This document shows, in pieces, positions 39,229 through 49,194 of a stretch of DNA of 64,000 nucleotides (its first letter is position 1; each line of letters begins with the position of its first letter). Under the pieces are notes generated by a model, which ran no database searches, was not told where the DNA came from, and worked only from the letters and a program-made list of their open reading frames with translations. This stretch comes from Phytoseiulus persimilis (lineage: Eukaryota > Arthropoda > Arachnida > Mesostigmata > Phytoseiidae), in NCBI GenBank assembly GCA_037576195.1, contig CM075101.1, forward strand, positions 32,240,001 through 32,304,000. The letters run 5' to 3'. The translations under genes were made by a program, and so were the position numbers.

Positions 39229-39556
39229 GATTAGCGCAATGTGTTGTTATTGCAACTGTTCCTACTTGTTCACGATCACAGGTATGACGTGGAGGCTGAG
39301 CTGAGTCAGAATAAACCGACGCGCAGAGTGAAATGAGCTCCGCTTAGCCTGCGTAGTTGTTGCCACTCCATGTGCCGCCCTGGGATGAGGCCTGAAACCC
39401 TATTCGCCTGCAAATCCATTTGCCTGAAAACCTGGTACCAAGAGAATTTAGGGAGTACTTCCCAGACCAAAGAAGCGCTCATCCCGCAGACACGTAGCCG
39501 AATTGACACGATTTTCGGGTCTCGAAATTCCGAGAGATCGCGGTATCGGAATCGGC

Positions 39557-39718
39557 GGTGCACGTCAACCCGGCCCCGGAGTCAACCTCGCCCCGAATTG
39601 AACCAGGCCCTGGCGTTAACCCGGCCCCGGAGTCAACCTGGCCCCGAATTGAACCAGGCCCTGGCGTTAACCCGGCCCCGGTGTCAACTCGGCGCCAGCG
39701 TCAACCTGACCGCAGAGG
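39557..39718 (+). repeat. 17-bp minisatellite with a 51-bp higher-order unit
   Basis: Basic units of about 17 bp (types AACCCGGCCCCG, AACCTCGCCCCG, AACCAGGCCCTG, each with a five-base lead) are ordered in threes, and the three-unit block of 51 bp is repeated almost perfectly twice, then decays. Since 51 is divisible by three, it translates as a repeated RPRSQPGPELNQALALT peptide, but no start, stop or signal supports a gene. Confidence 0.8.
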
Positions 39719-40379
39719 CCGATTTCTCGACGCAGTAGTTATTCATAGCGGTGAAATAGAACAAAACTTGGTTTTGATCGGTGGTAGATTCAAAGGAATC
39801 CGCCTAGGGACCTCGCAGCCGTTCCTGATTCGAATCCGAATCCAGACCCGATGATGTTTTCGACTCGATCTGATCATACTTTTAAGGCCCCATGAAGATG
39901 ACTCCGAGTCGAGGACCCTCGTCGGGATTGCCATTTGGAGAGAGTTCTTCGGCCAAAAGGTTTTCGGGTTAATGGGTGTAAACCGTCTCCAGTTATCTGA
40001 TGTGTGGCCGAGATGCTCAACGATGACGAAACAATAAACCTCGACTACCCGGATGACAACAGTAACTACCTCGCTGTGCGAGCTCAATCACAGCGACTTC
40101 ACATCACCCGGAAGGTTAGAGAATGCTTCATCGAATATTTGCCTGATACAGTAGGCCACCCGGGCATGCGCCGATGTGCTTCGTTGGCTGTTGCACTTAT
40201 TTAGATGCTGTAATTAGGGATGGACGTCCATCGCGGCATTTTGGCCGGGGATCCGCGGTATGATCTCGGATTTTTCGACGAAAACTCGCGGGCAACGCGA
40301 AATCCACAGCGAATTTTGTGGGGGGAGGGAAAAGGCACGAATCGATGAAGCTCGATGTCACCATTACGCAAGCATCTTT
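39719..40379. other. Unassigned stretch
   Basis: No gene recognised. It contains one copy of a dispersed motif, TCGATCTGATCATACT, near 39,858, also seen near 19,363 and 49,295 with small changes. Confidence 0.35.
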
Positions 40380-40625
40380 GGATTGATTTCTTCCCGTAGT
40401 GATTGTCCGAGAGCCGGTATCGTTCGGACTCAGACGAGATCATTAAGGAATGAACGCATTACCGTAAGGTCAGATCGAGAAAACTGATATTGAACATCGA
40501 GCAACACTCAAATCCAGCCAATGTTTTTTTGTGTGCAATTTCGGAGCTCGGGCACACATTTCAGGCCTTTAATCGGCGTGGCCAAATGATGTTCAGCTAC
40601 TTCGATCGGGAGTGGAATTAACATT
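40380..40625 (+). pseudogene. Unidentified repeat-encoded protein, copy 2
   Basis: This is the inverse-oriented second copy of the repeat at 37,878-38,150. Aligned by eye over about 230 bp it is roughly three-quarters identical, with one in-frame stop (after EIIKE) in the conserved frame, which ends HTFQAFNRRGQMMFSYFD. The foldback element at 40,837 begins about 200 bp further on. No family is recognised. Confidence 0.45.
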
Positions 40626-40836
40626 CAATCTTCTAGGCTAGGGTAGAGCCATGTGTTGTGGCCCCAGTTCCGCCCAATTCAACGGGATCCACAACGAAAC
40701 TTTGGGTCTCGTTGTTCCCCTAGGCGAGCTGTTTCTAAGAAGGTTCCAATTTTTCAGCGTGAGTGGTTTCCCAGCCCCGACAACCAGATCTTGAAAAACT
40801 ACTGAGTGGACGATGGAGCCCTGCGACGAGTCTATA

Positions 40837-41792
40837 CAGGGTGGTCATCGTAAGTCGGGAATTTTCTTACTCTCTCTTCTTTTGCTCATAAATCGGTGAA
40901 AAATTATCCGATTCTGGACTTTTTTTTGGTGAATCGGTAGGGAACTGAATCGGCCCAAATCGGCCCGAAGATTGCCATTTTTTTTTTCAAGTTTTTCCGA
41001 AAAAAACAGTCGGCAAACTTCCGAAGTCGACCGATCGAATTCGTAAGTGTCAAGGTCGACGCAGGATAGGATGCTGCTCAAACGCTCGGCAACTCCAGAT
41101 TTCTAGTTCAGGACCTGTGAGGAGGACGAACGATCGTTTCAACCTTGACCTCAAGATCGACCTCCTGACAAGATCGCGTCCTCTTTGCATTTTGGCCCTC
41201 AACTCCTCAGGGTGTTGGCGGGTCGATCCGAGAACTCTTTTTTCCCCCCGAAAATCCCGCCTCCTCAATTTTTTGAAAAAGTTGTCGGATAGACCCGTTA
41301 ACTTCTTCGTCAGGTTGTTTGGACCAATCTAAGAACTTTTTGCCATCTGAAAATTTCCCGAATTCGGCTTCCCTGAGGAGTTAAGGGCCGAAATGCAAAG
41401 AGGACGCGATCTTGTCAGGAGGTCGATCTTGAGGTCAAGGTTGAAACGATCGTTCGTCCTCCTCACAGGTCCTGAGCTAGAAATCTGGAGTTGCCGGGCG
41501 TTTGAGCAGCATCCTATCCTGCGTCGACCTTGACACTTACGAATTCGATGGGTCGACTTCGGAAGTTTGCCGACTGTTTTTTTTTAAATCTTGGAAAAAA
41601 AAGGCAATCTTTGAGCCGATTTGCGAAATCCAGTTTCCTACCGATTCACGAAAATCGAGGAGAAAAAGATGCGCCACCCTTCCAGCTATCGAGTGAAACA
41701 AAAAAAAGTCCAGAATCGGATAATTTTATGAGCCGATTTATGAGCAAAAGAAGAGAGAGTAAGAAAATTCCCGGCCTACGATGACCACCCTG
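40837..41792. mobile_element. 956-bp foldback element with TA duplication
   Basis: The left arm (40,837 to about 41,209) and right arm (about 41,372 to 41,792) are inverted copies and look about 95% or more identical where aligned. The ends are CAGGGTGGTCATCG and its reverse complement, flanked by TA at 40,835-40,836 and 41,793-41,794. The right arm has about 50 extra bases (around 41,648-41,698) missing from the left. The loop of about 160 bp and the arms encode no recognisable protein. TA flanks and a CAG-type end suggest mobilisation by a Tc1/mariner-superfamily transposase, which is inference. Transcription through it would give a hairpin of roughly 370 bp. Degenerate ends of the same family occur at 30,139 and 45,395. 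Confidence 0.85.
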
Positions 41793-41794
41793 TA

Positions 41795-42315
41795 CGTCGC
41801 CGTTCATCACTTTCAAGAAGCGCTCTTGGGGCCGAGCCCACATGCCAAGTCCCAATGTTCTTCGACCTTACGGCGTGCGCGGTTGCACGGAACCTCTGTC
41901 GGACCTTGGAAGTTCAATCCGACCATTACTCCTTAACTCTGGAGGGGTGATTCCGGGACCAATCTGACCACTACTTATATGACAACCACGATGGAATCGC
42001 TTGCGGGAAGTTCTTCTGAGATCCTTGTTCTTCTACGAATCCAACGCAACCAATTTGGTATTCGCTTCTTTTGGTGGCGAGTCGTTATCGGGGTTTTTCC
42101 AGTACCAGTATGGGATTTCGATCATATAGTTGACAATAACTTGCTCCCGATAATCGAAACTCGAAACCGAACGATGCTCCGGATCGCATGTTGCTCGAAC
42201 AACCGCTCCGGGAAGCGTCAGCCGTCCGACCAGAGCATGCTCGACGAAGTGTTGGAGCGCATGAAGAGATGGGGAGCGTCCCCGATTCCGTGGGAGATGA
42301 TGTTGAAGCGAAGAA
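41795..42315. other. Unassigned stretch
   Basis: A plus-strand open frame of 128 codons (41,979-42,365) overlaps the next entry and has no recognised family. No repeat is obvious. Confidence 0.3.
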
Positions 42316-42597
42316 ATGGAATGCAGTCAGGCGACCGTGGATGGATCCAACTCCAACTCGATTGATCACTTCCCGGAAGTAAATGAGCATGACCTGATAA
42401 TGTTGTTCGAAGACACTTATCAGCTGTCAGAAGCAGTCTCGTACCTAGCCGGATTGCTGGATGCAGATGGCACGCTGACGCTGGAGTACCATCGCGGCGA
42501 CAACCGAATCCTCAAACTCCTTGTTCAGTCGCGTGTCGCGTCATGTGGGGGCGGAACAATACCGATGCTATTTCGACTACGTCCCGTATCCCATTAG
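42316..42597 (+). pseudogene. Open frame with a LAGLIDADG-like motif
   Basis: This frame of 93 codons contains SYLAGLLDADGTLTLEY (motif LAGLLDADG at 42,445-42,471), followed by HRGDNRILKLLVQS. In LAGLIDADG homing endonucleases the motif helix is followed by a strand beginning DG-(S/T) and then an alternating hydrophobic strand, which is what the sequence after the motif resembles. The frame breaks soon after, although a +1 frame continues as SRHVGAEQYRCYFDYVPY. Only a single half-motif is present and there is no second copy of the motif. A chance match or an unrelated transposon protein is possible. No intron, intein or mitochondrial context is visible. Confidence 0.3.
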
Positions 42598-42634
42598 ATA
42601 CAGAACAACCCGGCGTCACTATTGCGAGCGTGAA

Positions 42635-42715
42635 AACCGGCCCCGAACGATTCGGCGCGGGACTGCTTGGTGCAGGACAATTCGGTGCAGAAAACTTGGC
42701 GCGGACAACTGGGCA
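42635..42715 (+). repeat. About 15-bp minisatellite, left part of a split array
   Basis: Units of 13-16 bp such as ACAATTCGGTGCAG, AACTTGGCGCGG and ACAACTGGGCACGG. The array is interrupted after 42,715 by a hAT element and continues at 43,857. One frame reads as pentapeptide-like repeats (AGLLG AGQFG AENLA), but unequal unit length breaks it. Confidence 0.65.
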
Positions 42716-43856
42716 CAGTGGCGTGCATGGGGGGGCGATCCGCCCCGGGCGGCACTTTACGGGGGCGGCATTGTCATCATTTCCTGGCACGAGTTCCGAC
42801 ATCAATAAAAAGAAACACGGTTGCGAGAAAGCCACGCATCAAGATTTCAGTTCAATTTCGTCGTCTTTCAAGACCCCTCTCTCCGAACCGTAGGACTTAC
42901 GATTAGAGCCAAAGCGTAGAAACCTACGCAGAGCCGTTTACTAACAGTTTTGCGTGGTGACGTAGCCGTTCGTTTGTCAATCAAGTTGAGAAAGTCAACA
43001 AGAAAAATCAGTTGGACATGAAACGCGTCAAGGAAAGCGGTGCCGAGTTCCGGAAGAAGGGGAAACTGAGGGAGGAAGAAATGAAGGAACTAAGGGGAAG
43101 TTCCCTCAAGTACTTGCTTCACAAGGGGCCGTGGCTGAAGCTTCCAGGAATGCCAACGCGTCAGCTGCCGGCGATACACGTAACGCATCCTCCGAAAATG
43201 TCACCCAGTAATACTGCAGACCAAAGTACCAACGAACTGGTGTCAAACCCGGAATTCAAGATCGAAAGAACTAGACTCCAAAGTTTGATCAATTCTGCCG
43301 AGTCTGGAGAGAGGAAACGAATCGTAGACGGAACCCACTCGACCTACTGCATTTCATGCAGAAATACGAGCTCGGGAATTCACTTGCGAACATCGTGATT
43401 CCAATTCGGATCTTCCTGACTATCGGGAGCAGCGTTGCGAGTTGCGAGCGCAGTTTCTCCAAACTGAAGTTAATAAAAACCTATCTCCGGTCGACCTGGG
43501 CGCTCAGCGTCTCAACAGCCTTGCCATCCTCTCAGTCGAGCACCAGCTGACGGAGAAGCTCGACTTCAAGAGCGTCATCCAAGAGTTCGCGGAGAACAGT
43601 AGTACTTTTTCGTAAGCGGAGTTTGTAACGAAGAATAAAAGGAAAGAGAAAACAAAAAAAGTCTCTCATTGTCCACGTCGCGAGGGATGGAAACCTTCCC
43701 ATTAATCATACCTGGGCTAATTAGACTGGAGTTTGCTGACACCGACGAAGCTCTTTTCAAAAATGTGATGCCGATAACGTCAGGGGGAAATCAGTGGAGG
43801 GGCGGCGTTTCCTAAGTCGGGCGCCCCGCGCGGCACTAGGTAGTTGCACGCCACTG
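42716..43856 (+). mobile_element. hAT element with perfect 8-bp target duplication
   Basis: The 1,141-bp element starts CAGTGGCGTGCA and ends with its reverse complement (TGCACGCCACTG). It is flanked on both sides by ACTGGGCA (42,708-42,715 and 43,857-43,864), the 8-bp duplication expected for hAT. G/C-rich subterminal blocks (CCCCGGGCGGCAC and its counterpart) lie just inside the ends. It contains a shortened transposase gene (next entry), so it is an internally deleted derivative. Intact ends and duplication suggest it is one of the younger insertions here. It lies inside a 15-bp minisatellite. Confidence 0.9.
43018..43615 (+). pseudogene. hAT transposase, internally deleted and frameshifted
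   Basis: The N-terminal part begins at ATG 43,018 (MKRVKESGAEFRKKGK). It is fused to the C-terminal dimerisation region from about 43,356: LANIVIPIRIFLTI, SVASCERSFSKLKLIKTYLR, then, after a one-base loss near 43,492, LNSLAILSVEH, LTEKLDFKSVIQEF and a TAA at 43,613. These motifs are characteristic of the hAT dimerisation domain of the TTF-zinc-finger/ZMYM-like subgroup. The central catalytic region is missing: the whole frame is about 200 codons against some 600-800 in autonomous relatives. The protein cannot be active. The C-terminal fragment at 38,811-38,990 is from a related element. Confidence 0.85.
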
Positions 43857-43890
43857 ACTGGGCACGGACCTTTCTGGCGCGAACGTTCAA
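43857..43890 (+). repeat. About 15-bp minisatellite, right part of a split array
   Basis: The array resumes with the second target-duplication copy and units GGACCTTTCTGGCGCGA and ACGTTCAAG, and then fades. Removing the hAT and one duplication copy restores a unit, ACAACTGGGCACGG, which shows that the array existed before the hAT insertion. Confidence 0.6.
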
Positions 43891-44062
43891 GCTACCGATC
43901 AAACCCATCTTCTTGGGAAGAAGGTTGAGTTCCCGGGGAGCCATCACGCTCCGAGTCGGAATCCGAAAGGCAACTTTTATCTTGGGGAGGATTTGCCGAA
44001 CGAAGGATCTGATATTTCAGGGATTCCAAGGTAGTCTCGTTAAGATAGCTGAGCATTCGCTC

Positions 44063-44290
44063 CTACATGAGCCAAGAGCTTTCAGGCGCAGAGGATGTAC
44101 ACCGGAATCCGTGGACGAGGAACACCTTAGATAATGGATCTTCCAGGTAGAAAGCCCCAGTGATCGAGTCAAATGAGCATTCTGGCGTGAGCATTGTTCC
44201 TGTTCGGTAATCGAAGTTAAATCCGGTGAAATCAGCGCGATCGGGCACGTTCTCAAACTTCGTAGACCAGTAGCTCACAAGATTATCAGT
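44063..44290 (-). other. Unassigned protein-like open stretch
   Basis: A minus-strand frame reads SYWSTKFENVPDRADF, GFNFDYRTGTMLTPE and AFYLEDPLSKVFLVHG before a stop near 44,065. An upstream pyrimidine-rich stretch ending in AG could be a splice acceptor. The composition is protein-like, but the fragment is short and I know no family for it. It could be an exon or an old transposon piece. Confidence 0.2.
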
Positions 44291-44456
44291 AAAATGAAAA
44301 ATCGCTTATCTGGGGGATTTGAGGGTTCATTGGTGACCGAAAACTTTGCTTCCAGCCACGTCGGCTCTATGTAAAACCAGTATGTCCGCAAGACTCTGAG
44401 TCACATACTGGGGGCTTCCGCCCGCCCATACATCAGACGCGTTAGTTGAAGCAGGA

Positions 44457-44882
44457 TTGACTTCTTCTCATTTGTCTCAGAATAGTGCTATGTTTAGCAC
44501 GGGGGCGGAAGACCTCGGCTTGATCTCGCGAGATATTCCTCGTCGCAAGCTCGATCCTCGGCGTATCCAAATATCTCTGGCTGATCAAATGTTCTATCTT
44601 GTGGGGATAATTCTCACTTGTAGGAAATTCGGGTGGAGAGCGCTTCACGGGCTCATGATTGCGACTCTCGTCGAACTTTCTCCTACGCTCATCGAATTTG
44701 AGAAATTTTCGCTAACAAAGAGTTACACAGAGCTTTGGAGCTGTTTAGCGAGCTGTGAATCGCGAGTGAACTTTCTCGGGACCACTTTACCGGAAGAGGC
44801 GGCAGATGCATCGGGAAAATCGGGTGCTTCTACGCGCAAACTTCGGCACCTGAGGCCGGGGTTTTTCCTCGAGAAGATTTAG
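44457..44882 (+). other. Unassigned open frame of 141 codons
   Basis: No conserved motif, signal peptide or domain is recognised. The middle (MFYLVGIILTCRKFGW) is hydrophobic. It is overlapped by minus-strand frames, so chance is likely. Confidence 0.15.
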
Positions 44883-47800
44883 TGAATCGTGTAGTATACG
44901 TAATTTTATTCCATTAGAATGCTGCCGGTGATTCCCGACTAGAGTTCTGAGGCAATTCTGGGGACCAAACCCAGAACGCCGGCCGTTGCCTTTGCGAGGC
45001 GATGGCCTCAACCTCCACGCCGTCTTATTATGAATCCATTGCTATCTGAACTTCCCCCGGACTGAGTCGATGACATAATCTCAGCAAGTTTATCTAGGTT
45101 GTTACCAAGAACTCGAAACACGGCCCTCGACTTGCGATGAATAATGATAGAGCACGTGTGAAAGATTTTCAAGACATTAACCCATGAAACCACATGGCGA
45201 TACAATCGCTGAGAGCGATGGATACCCTTCATCATCTGAATATATCTTGATGATCACAAATCCTGCCTGAATCAAAATTCTTTTGAGAAAGTTCATTGCC
45301 AAGTAGATGGTGTATGGTACTTTCAAACCTGCAGGCTGGCACATTCCTCCCTCAATGACATATATAGTTTCCTCGAGCTAAATAGAAGATATACAGCGGA
45401 GTCAGGAAGAGTCGGGAATTTTCATACTCTTCCTCCTTTCTAGGGTGGAAGAGAACGCCGACGCATCAACGCTCTCCGGGCCTACACGGTCTCACTCGCG
45501 AAGCCACGCTCTCAACTGATTTTCGCGCGCTTTCGAGGTTCGGGCTTGGTATCTTCTCTCGAGAGAACTGGAGACAGGGACGAGTACCACATCATGAATA
45601 CAACAGATAGATAACCTTGAACACACCCAGGACCAAGGCTCCCCGGACGAGCCCCGAAGAGAACCTAGATACCGGTGCTTGAGCCGCGGAGCTGAGAGAA
45701 GGACTCGGTAACGCGAACGGGATGAATTCTCTCCATGTTAAAAAAAATAAAAGTTGAGGGGGACCTTCCAAAGAAACGTATTCTTCGAACCTCAGCTGTC
45801 GATCAAGAGAATAGAACCGAAATTGGCTCATGCTTCACCAACATATGGTCGAAAAGGGGGAGAGGGAGGAAATTCGCCTTTTTTTCTCAGTTCGATCCAG
45901 GTAAGCAGTTAACACCTCCGATGGTGGGGCGAATCCTGCTCGTGGTTCGCTGTTCTCGCAGTTTTCTCTCAAGAGATCGTTCCTGGATCTACTAAATTAC
46001 GGTTCTGCTCCACTGAAGTCATCAGATACCGATGCCATCGATCCAAATCCGACTAAGAGCTCATCGCCAACATTCGTGGTTGTCAGCATCAGCGCTTCCG
46101 TCGGGCTCAAGGGTTCAGATCTTGCGCCAACAAGACTGCAGCGATAATCAAAGATTGGTTCAGAGAGAGACAAAATTCGCTTTCTGAACTGGCCTCGGAC
46201 CTGAAAATCATACCGAATCTCTGGGGAACCTAGGTTCGGCTCGTTTACCGAAAAGGAGACTAGCACAACACACGAAAAAAGTTGTGATGAAACCGGTGCC
46301 GTTTTGTTTGAGTGGAACCGGTCTCATTTTCATTACCTCGGATGAGGTGCGAGCTGAATACAGAGTGCTGCAGGAGCAAGATCGAGCCCAGATGACGATC
46401 CTGAATATGAATCGAGACCACATTCTGTCCGCTGCGGGGACAAGAATGCTGCTGCAGACCGTCCATCATATCAGGACTCGGTGCTTACGGGCATGATTCA
46501 ATGGTCGAATAGGATTGATGACACTTTGCGAGCCCTCCTGATTTAACCAGTTGCATCGGGGATCTTGAATATTGATGGGGAATTAGATTCTGCTCCTCTA
46601 ATCGGCGATGATGCGAAGTATACCGCCAGGGAGCTGTCACGCTAAGGGTTCTTTCGTCCGCGAGCGAACAGCGGGGAAATCGTCAAACCATGACATGGAT
46701 TGGAACCACTCTCAAACCACGATGCATGAGCCGAGGCCAGCACACGAAGGTTTTGGAGGATTACTGAGCCATCTCAGAAATCTTCCGTGACGAGGAACGT
46801 GAAATAATCATCGGACAATGGCATCGGCCGCAAAGCACTAGGAATGCTGGAATTAACCAACGGATCCTCCGGACTCGAGAAGGGCTCTCTCAAGCTTTCG
46901 AGAGGCTCCCGGACTAAGGTCTCAAACTCCACTATTCCAACGCTCAAATGAGCTACGAGGCATTCAATGGCGAATAAGGGGACTTGATTTTCGACATGAA
47001 TCACCCGCTGTCTCGTTCAGGTTCGGGTTCTCGCACGGAAGGCCTATTGCCACTTCTTGAGGAGCAGCTCGAGGGGAGCCTGAGTGGCAGCCTCGTTCGA
47101 AAAATAGATGAGAAGAATATCCCGTGAATCCGAGCAGCTGCGAGGCGTTGCGAGGAAGTTGAGCTCCATGCCACTGGAAAATCTCTCAAGCTCAGCCTGC
47201 GATATGAGAGCCTTCGAGTATATCTCTGACTTCGACCATGAAGGGTTCGTGCTCCAACGCGTCCTACTGGGAACCTTCGTGCATCCTTTTCGGCATAAGG
47301 CTCTATCTCCAGGAGAGCACTGCCACTCTGAGGTGCTCGTATCTATTCAAAACTTCATGTGAGAGACCTCGGTGCCGAAGATCGACGTATCTGCACGGAT
47401 TCCTACTGCGATTGGAATGAGCCAAGCGTGGTGTCCTCAGAGTTTCTCGAAGAATGAAATTGCCTCGAACGAAGGAATCATATGGAGTAGTTGAGGAATT
47501 TTCTATAGTCAATCAACTCAATTTGGTTGAGGAGCCCAGTGATTCCGAGCGTCGAGCTCCATGGTTCGCTCTTGGGTGAGCTCAACTCAACTAACCCGTA
47601 TCCATCGACTTCGTCGGCTTCGATTGGATATTCAGCCGATGTCTTGTGTAGCGGATCCCAACGTCCGCCCAACGTGTCCGCCGTCCAACGTGTCGCAGCA
47701 CTGTTCTCCATCGAGTCCCCCGTTCCGAATCGATTCCTGGGAAATGGGCATGATCCATGCCTTTTTCATGCTATCAGGCCCACAGACCCTCGCGTCGCGT

Positions 47801-47929
47801 GGATGTTTTGCCTCACATTATCTTGCTTCTGATCGATATCGCTACTTCGATGCATCATCGCTTTACTCCGATCCCGTTCGCAAACGCATCCTGTGAGACT
47901 AACAAACTCCTGAGTGCTTAGCTACCCGG
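44883..47929. other. Unassigned stretch
   Basis: Frames are short on both strands (under 112 codons) and none is recognised. The only repeat signal is the solo terminal repeat at 45,395. Confidence 0.35.
45395..45437 (+). repeat. Solo degenerate terminal repeat
   Basis: CAGCGGAGTCAGGAAGAGTCGGGAATTTTC is not written in full here; its key part, GTCGGGAATTTTC, matches the end of the foldback at 40,837, and the following CATACTCTTCCTC matches its CTTACTCTCTCTTC. It is preceded by TA. No opposite end is present nearby. Confidence 0.4.
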
Positions 47930-48340
47930 AGACTAGGTTTCGCTCGAATCGAAACCATCAGAGCCTAGAAACGGGTCTAATTGTAGGAGGACGAATGATT
48001 CCGGCACTGGTCAAACTCATCAAACTCCTCTATCGATATACCTCCATCTTCATTCGATACGGTTCCCACACCTCGAGCAAAGTATCCATTCCCATCGGAC
48101 TCCCTCAGGGATGTCTTCTGCCTCCGAACCTCCTCAGACAGTACATCGCAGATCTTGAGGTACAACTCCTCGCAGCAGGGATTGGCTTCAGATTCGCTCA
48201 GAGAGACAATTTCCGCGACGTTGAAGAGAAAAAAAAATACCTCAGGGTTTAGGTCCAATTGTCTGTCGATGACATCGTTCCAATGGCAAACGAATCGGGA
48301 GGTATGGAAACCCTTTCAGGGATTAACAGCAGAGTGTACT
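47930..48340 (+). pseudogene. LINE reverse transcriptase fragment (family A)
   Basis: The frame contains LVKLIKLLYRYTS, then IPIGLPQGCLLPPNLL (reverse-transcriptase motif B region, normally G-RQGCPLSP-LF), then YIADLEVQLLAAGIGF. After a short A-rich tract and a stop at 48,250 comes LSVDDIVPMAN, equivalent to motif C (YADDIVLMA) with Y replaced by V. The order and spacing are those of the palm of non-LTR retrotransposons. The upstream endonuclease and fingers are not recognised. Downstream similarity to the copy at 54,735 indicates the same element. Confidence 0.75.
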
Positions 48341-48679
48341 CGCCCTCGTGTTAAGGGTTTCTGACATATAACTAGATGTATATCGACAAGAACTGGTTGA
48401 TAGACCAATCCATCAACATTAGGATTTCAGGACGGCCGGGCCATACATTTCTGCCTCAACCGAGCGGAATCTTGGTTTTCCTAACCATCCGGGACAAATA
48501 TCCAGAATCGGGACCTTGATATACAGGGGATGCAAGCACCTGAGGTAGCATCACGCAAGAATCTCGAGTCGGATTATCAGCCAGAAAGACTCACTAGCCC
48601 AACATTGGAGGAAATCGACTCAAACAAGGCGAGGATGAGCGATCCTAGGACTCAGCGCAAGAACACTGCGGAGCTTCAA

Positions 48680-48790
48680 TTGTAAAAACCTCATCGAAGG
48701 CAGGCAGCGATGCGGGGAGATGGGCTCTTAGGTCAGTCCACTCCACCGCATCAGAGGAGTTCGTCGACAGAGAACTAGTTTGGAGCTTCT
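48680..48790 (+). pseudogene. LINE family A, downstream fragment
   Basis: The text CCACTCCACC, ATCAGAGGAGTTC, AGAGAACTAG and TGGAGCTTC is paralleled at 54,790-54,850 (CCACTCCACC, ATCAAAGGAGTTC, GGAGAACTAGGCTGGAGCT). The peptide corresponds to EFVDRELVWS against EFIEGELGWS. It follows the reverse-transcriptase fragment at the expected distance, so it is likely part of the same insertion, whose remaining 3' part has decayed. Confidence 0.6.
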
Positions 48791-49194
48791 CGATGCCCAG
48801 GAAACCACGCTGAGAGAAATCGCCGCCCCCAGCTTGGAAGTATATCGCCACCATGTTCGTTAGATTTGAGGATGCAAACCGAAAAATTCGATCTTCAGCG
48901 AGATGAGCGAGATTCAACACGTTAGCTAGTGCGTTGCTTCCTTGCGCCATCCGTCTGGATTCATTGTCACAGAACATTCTGATCACGCAAAACTCTGGGG
49001 TTGAATCGGCGATCTCAGGCTCGACTGCAAGAACTGTTCAATCTCCGAGACATGCTCGAGCCTACGAAAATTTTCATGCGATTGAGGCAGGAAAACGAAC
49101 GCTCCGATAAGAACTTCGATGAGAAGGCTGCTGATGGGTTTTCGGACCGGCAACTGCTAAGATCAGTTGTGAAAGTCCGTGGATCTTCGTCCAC

